From: Methanosarcinales archaeon | Lineage (GTDB): Archaea; Halobacteriota; Methanosarcinia; Methanosarcinales; Methanosarcinaceae | Reading direction: 5' to 3' | DNA length: 17,426 nt | NCBI GenBank assembly: GCA_012329085.1 | Contig: JAAXQB010000110.1 | Location: 1 to 17,426 of the forward strand | Notes under the pieces: model-generated | Databases searched by the model: none | What the model saw: only the letters and a program-made list of their open reading frames with translations | What the model was told of the DNA's origin: nothing | Shown here: positions 1-7,569 of the stretch, in pieces | How positions within the stretch are numbered: the first letter of the stretch is position 1 | Layout of the letters: the number at the start of each line of letters is the position of its first letter | Translations under genes and position numbers: made by a program

Positions 1-1194
1 ATAAATGATTTCGATATAGAAAACAAGAGGATTCTAGTGCGCATAGATATAAATGTTCCAATGGATTTAAATGGAAACATACTTGATGACATACGAATTA
101 AAAGCTATGTCCCAACATTTGAATCTCTAAAAAATGCGAAAATTGTATTGCTTGCACACCAAAGCCGACCTGGAAAATGTGATTTTACCACAATGAAATC
201 ACATGCAGAACGAATAACAAAATATATTGGTCGAAAAGTGCAATACATTGATGATATATTTGGAAGCCATGCAATAAAAAAAATACAATCCATGAAGAAA
301 GGCGATGTGCTCCTTCTTGAAAATGTTAGATTTTATTCTGAAGAGAGTCTAAAAAGAAGCGGAAAAGAGCATGCAAATACTCATATGGTGCAATCATTAG
401 CACCTCTTTTTGATTTGTATTTGAATGATGCATTTGCTGTATCTCATAGGTCTCAATTATCAATACTAGGATTTCCAGAAGTTATTCCATGTGGTATGGG
501 TAAATTAATGGAACGGGAAATTATAGCACTTGATAAAGGAATGAGTGGTAAAGAACACCCATGCATATTTGTGATTGGAGGAATAAAAATTGATGATTCA
601 TTGAATGTTGTAGAAAATGTTTTAATGAATGGTTATGCAGATAAAATATTATTTACAGGAGTTGTTGGAAATGTAGTTTTAAAAGCCGCTGGTTTTGAAA
701 TTGGAACTGTAAATCTTGATTTTATAAAATCACAAGGATATATTAAAGAAATAGAACGAGCAAAAACAATTATTGATCGATTTGAAGATAAAATAGAAAT
801 GCCTATTGATGTTGCATTAAATGATAATGGTGCACGAATCGATGTTGATTTATCCACTATTAAAAAAGATTGCCTTCCTATTAATGATATAGGGCTAGAG
901 ACGATTGTTTCATTCTCAAATGAAATTAAAAAGTCTAAAACTGTAATATTAAATGGTCCAGCAGGTGTATTTGAATTAGAACCTTTTTCACTTGGAACAC
1001 ATGAAATAATAAAAGCTGCTACGCACTCTGAATTTTCTATTGTAGGAGGGGGACATATTTCAGCAGAAGTTAGGCGAATGAACTTTGAAGATAAATTTTT
1101 TCATGTAAGTACAGGAGGGGGGGCATGTATTTCATATCTTGCAGGTGAAAAACTTGTGGGCATTGAATCACTCCGCCGAGATACAAACATATAA
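1..1194 (+). CDS. pgk: phosphoglycerate kinase, 5' end cut by window start
   Basis: Catalyses reversible phosphate transfer between 1,3-bisphosphoglycerate/ADP and 3-phosphoglycerate/ATP in cytoplasmic glycolysis and gluconeogenesis. A GTG at 37 could be read as a start, but the frame is open to base 1 and the upstream codons read INDFDIENKRIL, which continues into VRIDINVP, the normal PGK N-terminus. The gene therefore starts outside the window; 397 residues are visible, against about 400-415 for archaeal PGKs. Family motifs run in order: DINVPMD (substrate loop), LLAHQSRPG, LLENVRFYSEE, NDAFAVSHRSQ, GKLMEREI, FIKSQGY, NGPAGVFE, and the nucleotide-binding C-terminus GGGHIS...VSTGGGACISYLAGEKL. 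The archaeal AHQSRPG and HRSQ forms resemble Methanosarcinales PGKs (from memory). A run of seven Gs lies in the C-terminal glycine loop (1117-1123). A palindromic repeat begins two to three bases after the stop codon. Confidence 0.97.
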   Translation: MNDFDIENKRILVRIDINVPMDLNGNILDDIRIKSYVPTFESLKNAKIVLLAHQSRPGKCDFTTMKSHAERITKYIGRKVQYIDDIFGSHAIKKIQSMKKGDVLLLENVRFYSEESLKRSGKEHANTHMVQSLAPLFDLYLNDAFAVSHRSQLSILGFPEVIPCGMGKLMEREIIALDKGMSGKEHPCIFVIGGIKIDDSLNVVENVLMNGYADKILFTGVVGNVVLKAAGFEIGTVNLDFIKSQGYIKEIERAKTIIDRFEDKIEMPIDVALNDNGARIDVDLSTIKKDCLPINDIGLETIVSFSNEIKKSKTVILNGPAGVFELEPFSLGTHEIIKAATHSEFSIVGGGHISAEVRRMNFEDKFFHVSTGGGACISYLAGEKLVGIESLRRDTNI

Positions 1195-1262
1195 TCGAGA
1201 TAACGCTTATTCTAATTCCAAGAATGAATAAACGATTATTCGTTCCGAATGGGCTATTTAAA
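1195..1262 (-). repeat. palindromic repeat element between pgk and the AMMECR1 gene
   Basis: Begins with GAGATAACGCTTATTC, the shared GTTATCTC end of the family in reverse orientation, immediately after the pgk stop. It ends with GGGCTATTTAAAAAG, the TTTTTATAG-type end, against the next gene's ribosome binding site. It contains imperfect hairpins: TTATTC...GAATAA, and ATTCG TTC CGAAT. It is a decayed copy relative to those at 7444 and 13651. Confidence 0.75.
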
Positions 1263-1264
1263 AA

Positions 1265-1269
1265 GAGGT
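1265..1269 (+). promoter_or_regulatory. ribosome binding site that selects the AMMECR1 start
   Basis: GAGGT lies three bases before ATG 1273. The in-frame ATG at 1249 has no such site and would add eight codons derived from the repeat, so 1273 is preferred. Confidence 0.6.
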
Positions 1270-1272
1270 AAA

Positions 1273-1866
1273 ATGATAACTGAAGATGAAGGCACAAAAG
1301 CTGTACATTTAGCAAGAAATATAATTGAAACTTTTTTGACACAAGGAAATATTAGTAATTTATACCAAGATTTACCACCTGTTTTTGAAGAAAAAATGGG
1401 AGTGTTTGTAACACTTACATATAATAGAGCTCTTAGAGGATGCATCGGTCGTCCATATCCAGATATTCCTTTAAAAAATGCAATTGTAAATTCCGCAATT
1501 TCTGCAGCAATAGACGATTTTCGATTTAAACCAGTTCAAATTTCTGAGATGAAGGGTATTATTGTAGAAGTGACAATACTTTCAAAGCCTGAACTTCTTG
1601 AAATGTTACCAAAAAATATACCACTTATGATTGAAATTGGAAAACATGGGTTACTTATAAAAGAGGGCAAGTATCAAGGATTGTTACTTCCACAAGTTGC
1701 AACTGAAAATAAATTGGGCGTTACAGATTTTTTAATTCACACTTGTATGAAGGCAGGACTTAAAGCTGATGCGTGGTTAAAAGGTGCAGAAGTTTATCGT
1801 TTTGAAGGGCAAGTATTCAAAGAAAGGGTGCCAAATGGGACAGTTTATATTGAAAAGTTTGAATGA
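1273..1866 (+). CDS. AMMECR1-domain protein (AmmeMemoRadiSam system A type)
   Basis: A 197-residue cytoplasmic protein made almost wholly of one AMMECR1 domain. The start MITEDEGTKAVHLAR matches the usual archaeal N-terminus and follows a GAGGT site. The hallmark LRGCIG motif is at residues 54-59, followed by the usual PYPDIPLKNAIVNSAISAAIDDFRF region, where paralogues carry alternating acidic and aromatic residues, and the PVQISEM...VEVTILSKPE segment. The C-terminal part (GLLLPQVATENKL, FLIHTCMKAGL) is complete, so it is full length for the stand-alone archaeal family. The biochemical role is not established; members elsewhere occur with MEMO and radical-SAM partners, but neither is visible here. 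It lies in a co-oriented run pgk - this gene - Vms1-like factor - rlmE. Confidence 0.93.
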   Translation: MITEDEGTKAVHLARNIIETFLTQGNISNLYQDLPPVFEEKMGVFVTLTYNRALRGCIGRPYPDIPLKNAIVNSAISAAIDDFRFKPVQISEMKGIIVEVTILSKPELLEMLPKNIPLMIEIGKHGLLIKEGKYQGLLLPQVATENKLGVTDFLIHTCMKAGLKADAWLKGAEVYRFEGQVFKERVPNGTVYIEKFE

Positions 1867-1902
1867 ATGTAAATAAAAATAAATCGCAATGGATTGGAAT
1901 TG

Positions 1903-1907
1903 GGTGA
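1903..1907 (+). promoter_or_regulatory. ribosome binding site of the Vms1-like gene
   Basis: GGTGA matches the Shine-Dalgarno core and lies 10 bases before ATG 1918. The nearer ATG at 1909 is in the same frame but is followed by GTA TAA, so it cannot start the gene. Translation from 1918 must pass through the inserted palindrome. Confidence 0.5.
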
Positions 1908-1917
1908 AATGGTATAA

Positions 1918-2967
1918 ATGGATTTATTTAAAAAAATTTTAAAAGCATATTCGAAACGAATGTGCGTTGGAGAAAACCGAAGGTTTTCGACAGTATATTC
2001 AAAACTAATAGGTGGACAAAAAAATATTGATATAGAATTACTTAAAAAACGCAATCTTGAACTTGAAGAAAATATAAAAAAATTAAGTATTCAACTTGAA
2101 AAAAGTAAAAAAAATGTAAAAAATTTAACATCTAAAAGACAAGAAGTTGAAGAACAGATTAATAGTGCAAATATTAAAATAAAAACACTTGAACTTGAAA
2201 AAGTCAAAGAAGAACACACCCCATCAATTTCATTTACATTTAAAGAATCAATACCTTTTCGTTTAATAAAAGATTATCTTTTTAAAATCCAATCTATAAA
2301 ATCAAATGAAGAGTCATTATTAACTATATATGTTCCAGAAAAAAACACAATAAATTCTATTTGTGAATTAAAAGATGCGATAAATCTAATTGATGAAAAA
2401 AGCCAATATTTATTGAAAGATTTTAATTCAAATACGGGATTTGTATTTTTTTATGACTTAGAACAAATGATATGTGAACTTTTCATACCACCAATTCCAA
2501 TAACTACGACATTTTATTGTAGGGAAACATCCTTTAAAGTGGATATAATACAAGATGTGCTTAAATCTCATAGAAAATTGTGTATAATTGTACTTAAAAG
2601 AGGTGATTCATTTGTTGGAATTACATCAGACAATGAAACTTTTGATTTGCATAAAATAATAAAAAGTACTGTAAAATCAAAGCATACCAAAGGTGGATTT
2701 AGTCAAAGGAGATTTGAGCGATTAAGAGAAGAAGATATAAATCATCATATCCAAAAAGTACAGAGTGTATGTTGTGATTTTTTAGAGAATGAGTTAGACA
2801 TAGATTATATTATTTCAGGCGGGGATATTCAACTTACGGAATATATGTTAAATGATATGAAAATTGATATTCCTATTATAAATACAAATATTGAAGTTAA
2901 GGTTGAAAAGAATAATATAAATGACCTATTAAAAAGTACATTAAGTGGAATACGATATAAAAAATAG
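1918..2967 (+). CDS. Vms1/ANKZF1-like (VLRF1) peptidyl-tRNA release factor
   Basis: 349 residues. Roughly residues 38-100 are a charged heptad-rich coiled coil (LLKKRNLELEENIKKL...). Residues about 110-300 form an eRF1-like RNase-H-fold domain with the signature HTKGGFSQRRFERLREED at 256-273. The GGFSQ loop corresponds to the GGQ-type loop of release factors, with Q263 the likely functional glutamine. By analogy with eukaryotic Vms1, such proteins release nascent chains from stalled ribosomes; for the archaeal members this is inferred. Residues 10-25 (AYSKRMCVGENRRFST) are encoded by a copy of the window's palindromic repeat, identical over 30 nt to intergenic sequence, so this stretch looks inserted between MDLFKKILK and the coiled coil. 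The stop at 2967 lies beside the possible GTG starts of rlmE, suggesting co-transcription. Confidence 0.85.
   Translation: MDLFKKILKAYSKRMCVGENRRFSTVYSKLIGGQKNIDIELLKKRNLELEENIKKLSIQLEKSKKNVKNLTSKRQEVEEQINSANIKIKTLELEKVKEEHTPSISFTFKESIPFRLIKDYLFKIQSIKSNEESLLTIYVPEKNTINSICELKDAINLIDEKSQYLLKDFNSNTGFVFFYDLEQMICELFIPPIPITTTFYCRETSFKVDIIQDVLKSHRKLCIIVLKRGDSFVGITSDNETFDLHKIIKSTVKSKHTKGGFSQRRFERLREEDINHHIQKVQSVCCDFLENELDIDYIISGGDIQLTEYMLNDMKIDIPIINTNIEVKVEKNNINDLLKSTLSGIRYKK
1945..1993 (+). repeat. palindromic repeat copy lying in frame inside the Vms1-like gene
   Basis: The hairpin has arms GCATATTCG (1945-1953) and CGAATGTGC (1957-1965) with loop AAA. It is followed by the GAAAACC gaa GGTTTTC hairpin. 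Positions 1964-1993 are identical to 13674-13703 and differ at one loop base from the reverse complement of 3652-3681, both intergenic. The copy encodes residues 10-25. Confidence 0.9.
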
Positions 2968-2992
2968 AGTGAAAAAAATAAAACATAAATAT

Positions 2993-3625
2993 ATGGCAAA
3001 AAATAAAAAATCAAAAGTTTTTTCAAATGCTCGTTCGTCTCGAACAAGCAATCAAAAAGATAAATATTATTGGCGTGCAAAATCGGAAGGTTATCGATCG
3101 CGTGCATCATATAAACTTATTCAAATAAATGATAAGTATAATGTAATTAAAAAACGAAGCATAGTAGTAGATCTTGGGGCGGCACCGGGTGGTTGGCTTC
3201 AAATTGCACGCAATTTATCTGATGAAAAGGTGATTGGTGTAGATTTATGTAAAATCGCACTATTGGATAATGTTGAAACTATTCGGGGAGATATTACGGC
3301 AGATGTGACAATTCAAAAGATAATGAAAAAGACAAATGATAAAAATGTAGATGTTGTAATATGTGATGCGGCACCATCTTTATCTGGAAATTGGAGTCTC
3401 GATCATGCACGATCAATTGATCTTTCAAAATCTGCACTTTCTTGTGCAAAGAAGATATTAAAGCCCGGGGGGGATTTCGTTGTGAAAGTATTTCAAGGAG
3501 ATATGTTTAAAAGTATAATGGATGAAATAAGATTGGATTTTGAATTTGTTCGTGCATTTACACCAAGAGCGTCAAGGAGTCAGAGTGCGGAAATTTATGT
3601 AATTGGTAAGAGGTTTAAATTGTGA
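2993..3625 (+). CDS. rlmE: 23S rRNA (uridine-2'-O) methyltransferase RlmE/FtsJ
   Basis: Uses SAM to 2'-O-methylate a conserved uridine in the large-subunit rRNA A-loop. The FtsJ fold is complete: SAM motif VVDLGAAPGGW at residues 58-68, with the catalytic tetrad K41 (ASYKLIQ), D125 (ICDAAPSLSG), K165 (VVKVFQGD) and E200 (SAEIYVIG). From ATG 2993 the protein has 210 residues. GTG 2945 (overlapping the upstream gene) or GTG 2969 would lengthen it by 16 or 8 residues and cannot be excluded, since ATG 2993 has no clear ribosome binding site. Archaeal RlmE normally reaches the YYxxAKxEGYRSRA motif about 10 residues after its start; here there are 24, and residues 12-20 (NARSSRTSN) are encoded by a palindrome of the local repeat family. 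The TGA stop overlaps the first bases of the next repeat. Confidence 0.95.
   Translation: MAKNKKSKVFSNARSSRTSNQKDKYYWRAKSEGYRSRASYKLIQINDKYNVIKKRSIVVDLGAAPGGWLQIARNLSDEKVIGVDLCKIALLDNVETIRGDITADVTIQKIMKKTNDKNVDVVICDAAPSLSGNWSLDHARSIDLSKSALSCAKKILKPGGDFVVKVFQGDMFKSIMDEIRLDFEFVRAFTPRASRSQSAEIYVIGKRFKL
3028..3050 (+). repeat. short palindrome of the repeat family inside rlmE
   Basis: TGCTCGTTCG (3028-3037), loop TCT, then CGAACAAGCA (3041-3050): a 10-bp stem with one G:U-type pair. It matches the module-1 hairpin GCTCRTTY / RAAYGAGC and is read in frame as NARSSRTSN. Confidence 0.75.
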
Positions 3626-3784
3626 GATAACACTTGTTTGTTCCAAACAAGCTGTCGAAAACCTTTGGTTTTCTCCAACGCTTGTTCATTCTGAACAAGC
3701 TATTGAAAATTTATCTTAGTATATAATAAAACGCTCGTTCTCTTTAAGAGCTCGTGATTGAACGCTTTTGAAGCGTTAACGATC
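3624..3784 (-). repeat. composite palindromic element after rlmE
   Basis: Starts GAGATAACACTTG, overlapping the rlmE stop (3623-3625). Hairpins in order are CTTGTTTG/CAAACAAG, GAAAACC/GGTTTTC, GCTTGTTCA/TGAACAAGC, a CTCTT/AAGAG segment, and AACGCTT/AAGCGTT. The part at 3728-3784 splits a TATATAAT-type repeat (left half 3718-3727, right half from 3785). Confidence 0.85.
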
Positions 3785-4275
3785 TTTACAAATTAGACAT
3801 TACAAAAAAATAAAAATCAAAGAATTGATAGAACGGACCTTTTTTGAAATGAAAAAAAATATTTTTAATGATTTTTTTTAAATCTATGATTTTATTATAA
3901 CTCTATTTTAAGCCCAAGTCATAAGTCAAGTTAAATTAATTACTGATATTACGATACTTAAAGTCTTTGAAGTTCAGCAAAACTTGAGCTTAAAAGCATG
4001 ATGATAAAGTTTATACACTAAAGCAAAATGATTTAAAGATTTTATCATGACTGATTGTCTTATCTAAAAAATTTGTAAGGCATGCGTTGTTGTTGTTAAC
4101 CAAAAAAGCTAAAAGAAAAATCTGTATATAATTCTAATAAATTTTTATCTATAATTTTTTTAAATATCTTCTAATAAACTATAAAAATATTAGCGTAATT
4201 ATAATCTATTCAATGCTTAACATCAGTTAATAAACCAAATACATACAAAAATTAAAACTAACTAAAAATTAAGTT
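3785..4275. other. gap between convergent rlmE and kinase genes
   Basis: No coding potential seen on either strand. It begins with the right half of the interrupted TATATAAT repeat (3785-3811) and contains T-runs and A-runs useful for termination on both strands. The remainder is AT-rich sequence in which I recognise nothing. Confidence 0.6.
3838..3880. terminator. possible bidirectional T-tract terminator
   Basis: T6 at 3840-3845 and T8 at 3872-3879 could stop transcription coming from rlmE. The A8 run near 3852-3859 reads as a T-run for the opposite strand, downstream of the kinase gene. Archaeal termination uses U-tracts; no strong hairpin is claimed here. Confidence 0.35.
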
Positions 4276-6888
4276 TTAATTGTATGCAGGTAGAGTGAAA
4301 CAAATTTTACAACCATTTCCTAATTCAGATTCTACCCACACCTTTCCACCATGTACTTCTACTGTTTTTTTAACAATTGCAAGTCCCATTCCAGACCCTA
4401 TTTCATTATTTTCTGGTTTATAAAATAAACCGAAAATTTTTTTATGTTGGGTTTTATCAATTCCAATTCCATTATCTTTTACAAAAAATACACAATCTCC
4501 ATTAATGTCAATTAAATACCCAATCTCTATTTCTGGATTTTTTACTTCACAAGTGTATTTTATACTATTATCAATTAATTGCACAAGCATATCAATCATC
4601 AATTTATTATCCACATAAACTTTTGGTAAATTCTGTGCAACATTGATTTTAACCTTATTTACATTTATAATATCTGTTAATTGTTGAAGTGCACTTTCTA
4701 CAAGTTTATTAAAAAAAATGGTATTAAATTTTGCAACCCTCTCAATTCGTAATAAATCATTTGTATTTGATAAAAGAACATTTACTTGTTTTGAATTTTT
4801 TTCTATAATGGATAAATATTCCATTTGATGTTCTTTTACACCATTTAACATATCTTGTTTCAACATATTGGTAAAACTGATTATAGATATGATTGGAGTT
4901 TTAAGATCGTGTGACACTACTTGTGCAATACTTTCAATTTCTTTTTTCTTTATTGATATACTTCTCTCCATATGTTTAAATTTTGTCACATCTTTTAATA
5001 TAACTATCACAGAATAAACAACATTTTTAAAATTTAAAATAGGTTTCAATGTTATATAAAAATAACTTCTCGTTCTTTGGTCAAAATATTTACAATCAAT
5101 GGCAATACCAGTACATAATACTTTTTTTATTTGTTTTCCAATATTTTTATTATCTATTTCATTATCCATATTTCCATATTTCATTCCAATTATTTCTTTT
5201 CGAGTTAATCCATTAAATCTGATGATACATTCAGTATTTATATATTTGTATTTGTAATTCATATCTATGACATAAATTGAATCTTGTATAGACTCAATTA
5301 ATGAATTGTATTCATTTTGAATTTCTGAAGCTTTTTTTTCATTTTTCTTAAATTCAGTCATATCAATGAAGACTCCTATTGCACCTACTATTTTCTCATT
5401 TTCATCCTTTATAGTTGAACAAGATATATCGTAATATTTATGCATAAATTTAGTTTTAACAGATATATTTTTATGCATTATTTCTTTTCCATCTAATGCA
5501 GAATCTACATATTCAAAATTAACACAATTTCTAACAATTTCTCGATTTTTTTTCCCTATGATTGCATCGGAATTTTTGAATCCACATAATGATGCCATAG
5601 ATCTATTGGCATATCTTATTCTATTGGACTTTTTATCAATATATATAATAGATATGGGGTGTGGAATAGAATTTACCATATTAGATATAAAATTTTGTTT
5701 CTGTCTATCATTTAGTTGTATATTATTAAACATTTTTGCAAGCATTCCAATTTCATTATTATTTTTTGAATGTATTGTATTATTCAAATCTCCATTTGAA
5801 ATTTTTCTTGCAGCATCAGTCAATTCAAGAATGGGAGTTGTAGTTTTATGTATAAATATAATCGAAAATATAAAAAACAATCCTGTATTAATCAATATAA
5901 TTAAAAATGCATGCAATGCGATACGGTCTGAAAGATTGTCAAAAGATGTTAAATCATATGCAATGCCATGTATTGCCACAATTTTTCCATCATCATTTTG
6001 GCTATAAATAAATAAATATCTATACGGTATATACTCATTTGGATTGCTTTGTTTATTTAGATAGACCCTATCAAATGTATATATAATATTATTTTTTTCA
6101 GAAGGATTTGGAATATTTTGCAATATAGTATCAGGTATTTTTGGTGGATTTATAAAAATAGACTCCATTAATTCACCAGATGGCGCATGAGTTGCAAATT
6201 TTATTCCTGATGCAGCATTAATCCTATCAAATAACTGTTCGTTATTATTCATAATTGTAATAAGTGTTAAAACTCCAAGTTGTTTGCCTTTATTGTTTAT
6301 TATTGGTTTATTTATTGTAAGTCCCATAAAGGATGAAAAATTATAGGTTCCTATAAAGTTTGTACATATGTTTTCATTTATAAATGCACAATCATAAATA
6401 ACCAATCTTGCATCAGAAATACCATTTGATGCAAGTTCAAATCCTACATCAAAAGCATTGGAGGGGGATATATCGCTATTCACATTCAAAGGATGGGCAA
6501 ATACTATGTTTCCTTCATTATTAGTAATAACTATAATTTGATTTGTTATAATCTTCCTATTTTCTGATGTTGTTGAATTTAATTCTTGTATGTATGCAAT
6601 ATAATTAGTTATGGCTTGATAATCTTTTTTTTCTAATAAAGGGGCAATTGCTATTGTAAAAAGTGAAGCTTCATCTGTTAAATAATTAACAATTAAATCA
6701 AATGTAGAATCTATTGTTGATATTGATTCGATATGATTTTCTTCAATTTGATACTCTATGGATGATATTGCTATGGAGTGCATGGAATATCCAATAATAG
6801 AAATTAAAAATAAGGAGAGTACTAATATAGTTAAAATCAATCTTTTTTTTAAACTTAAATTATCAAGTTGTTGAATTAATTGTTTCAT
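4276..6888 (-). CDS. membrane sensor histidine kinase, HAMP-PAS-PAS-HisKA-HATPase
   Basis: 870 residues from ATG 6888. TM1 is at about residues 17-36, followed by an extracytoplasmic sensor domain of about 280 residues, TM2 at about 320-345, and a HAMP linker (TTTPILELTDAARKISNGDLN). PAS1 spans about 402-515 and PAS2 about 525-640. The HisKA domain carries the H-box SHDLKTP with H660 as the phosphoacceptor. The HATPase has N-box LIDNSIKYT, G1 DNGIGID, F-box IFGLFYK and G2 GSGMGLAIVKK, all intact. It should sense an external or membrane signal and phosphorylate receivers; the three CheY-like genes diverging from it are the obvious candidates (inferred). An in-frame ATG at 6930 would add MSKRPERSERAIKN, but those codons are repeat sequence, so MKQLIQQLDNLSLKKR is preferred, although no ribosome binding site is visible at either start. 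Confidence 0.93.
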   Translation of the reverse strand: MKQLIQQLDNLSLKKRLILTILVLSLFLISIIGYSMHSIAISSIEYQIEENHIESISTIDSTFDLIVNYLTDEASLFTIAIAPLLEKKDYQAITNYIAYIQELNSTTSENRKIITNQIIVITNNEGNIVFAHPLNVNSDISPSNAFDVGFELASNGISDARLVIYDCAFINENICTNFIGTYNFSSFMGLTINKPIINNKGKQLGVLTLITIMNNNEQLFDRINAASGIKFATHAPSGELMESIFINPPKIPDTILQNIPNPSEKNNIIYTFDRVYLNKQSNPNEYIPYRYLFIYSQNDDGKIVAIHGIAYDLTSFDNLSDRIALHAFLIILINTGLFFIFSIIFIHKTTTPILELTDAARKISNGDLNNTIHSKNNNEIGMLAKMFNNIQLNDRQKQNFISNMVNSIPHPISIIYIDKKSNRIRYANRSMASLCGFKNSDAIIGKKNREIVRNCVNFEYVDSALDGKEIMHKNISVKTKFMHKYYDISCSTIKDENEKIVGAIGVFIDMTEFKKNEKKASEIQNEYNSLIESIQDSIYVIDMNYKYKYINTECIIRFNGLTRKEIIGMKYGNMDNEIDNKNIGKQIKKVLCTGIAIDCKYFDQRTRSYFYITLKPILNFKNVVYSVIVILKDVTKFKHMERSISIKKKEIESIAQVVSHDLKTPIISIISFTNMLKQDMLNGVKEHQMEYLSIIEKNSKQVNVLLSNTNDLLRIERVAKFNTIFFNKLVESALQQLTDIINVNKVKINVAQNLPKVYVDNKLMIDMLVQLIDNSIKYTCEVKNPEIEIGYLIDINGDCVFFVKDNGIGIDKTQHKKIFGLFYKPENNEIGSGMGLAIVKKTVEVHGGKVWVESELGNGCKICFTLPAYN

Positions 6889-6890
6889 AT

Positions 6891-6998
6891 TTTTAATAGC
6901 TCGTTCGGAACGCTCTGGGCGTTTGCTCATGATTGAACGATATGTGCGATTGAGAAAATTTTTGACAGCTCATGATTGAACAAATGAGCATTATCTCA
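6891..6998 (+). repeat. palindromic repeat element upstream of the kinase
   Basis: Runs from the TTTTTAATAGCTCGTTCGG end, three bases from the kinase start codon, to GAGCATTATCTC. It contains AACGC/GCGTT, a shortened middle hairpin (GAGAAAATTTTTGACAG), and GCTCAT/ATGAGC around GATTGAACAA. It can be read through in frame with the kinase from ATG 6930. Confidence 0.8.
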
Positions 6999-7443
6999 TT
7001 CATATTTGCTATCTATAAATATCATAACTTCAAAGAAGTTAAAGATACCAAAACTTTAAATGAATTGTAATTTGTTTTACATTTAAAATGTGTATGAGGC
7101 ATTGATATTTATGTATAAATGTTTAATATCGAGAAATTTGAAATTTCTCTCAGTATATAATTTTACAAATTAGACACTATAAAAAAATCTTTAAATTTTT
7201 TTATTAAATATGATGGGTAAAAATTCGCAATTTTTTTCATAATATATATATTATTATTATATCTATTTATATTTTCCGTTTTTAACTAATTTATTGAAAT
7301 AATCTTAAATAAATCGAATAAATATTGTATGACATTCTATATTTTAGAAATTATTAGATATCACAACTTTAATATACTTTAAATTCATATATAGAGGTAT
7401 CAATGATATATAGAAAATTTATATGCAAAAATAAAACAATTTT
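6999..7443. other. gap between divergent kinase and receiver genes
   Basis: AT-rich sequence without credible ORFs. It contains the hairpin/TATATAAT module at 7131-7188. Promoters for both diverging genes must lie in or beside this region, but I cannot assign them to specific bases. Confidence 0.5.
7131..7188 (+). repeat. module 3: GAGAAATT hairpin plus TATATAAT palindrome
   Basis: GAGAAATT TGA AATTTCTC at 7131-7149, then a 27-nt imperfect palindrome at 7152-7178 starting AGTATATAATTT, then ATAAAAAAAT. It matches 9681-9738 closely and is the uninterrupted counterpart of 3718-3811. Confidence 0.85.
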
Positions 7444-7509
7444 CGAGATAACGCTCATTTGTTCAATCATGAGCAAACGCTCATTCATTCTGAATGTGCT
7501 ATAGAAAAT
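7444..7509 (-). repeat. palindromic element upstream of the first receiver gene
   Basis: CGAGATAACGCTCATTTG at one end and GTGCTATAGAAAAT at the other. Two hairpins are separated by AAAC: GCTCAT/ATGAGC around TTGTTCAATC, then CATTCA TTC TGAATG. Same orientation as the copies at 1195 and 3624. Confidence 0.85.
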
Positions 7510-7569
7510 GTAGCATATAACTTTAACATTTATTGATGTATTGATACGATTTATCTAAAATAATAAATT

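Noticed and set aside
37..39. GTG at 37 as the start of pgk
   Set aside because: The frame is open to base 1 and the upstream codons match the normal PGK N-terminus, so the gene is cut by the window edge.
1249..1272. ATG 1249 as the AMMECR1 start
   Set aside because: The eight extra codons lie in the repeat end and ribosome binding site; ATG 1273 has GAGGT upstream and matches the family N-terminus.
2829..3110. 93-residue - strand ORF rich in Phe and Tyr
   Set aside because: It is antisense to the Vms1-like/rlmE junction; the composition simply reflects the complement of A-rich coding sequence.
5558..6007. 149-residue + strand ORF
   Set aside because: It lies wholly opposite the histidine kinase coding region, with no ribosome binding site and no recognisable domain; a shadow of the kinase gene.
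6891..6998. Insertion sequence terminal repeats
   Set aside because: No transposase-like coding sequence lies between any pair of palindromes, and the copies are short and self-palindromic; they are better described as miniature palindromic elements.
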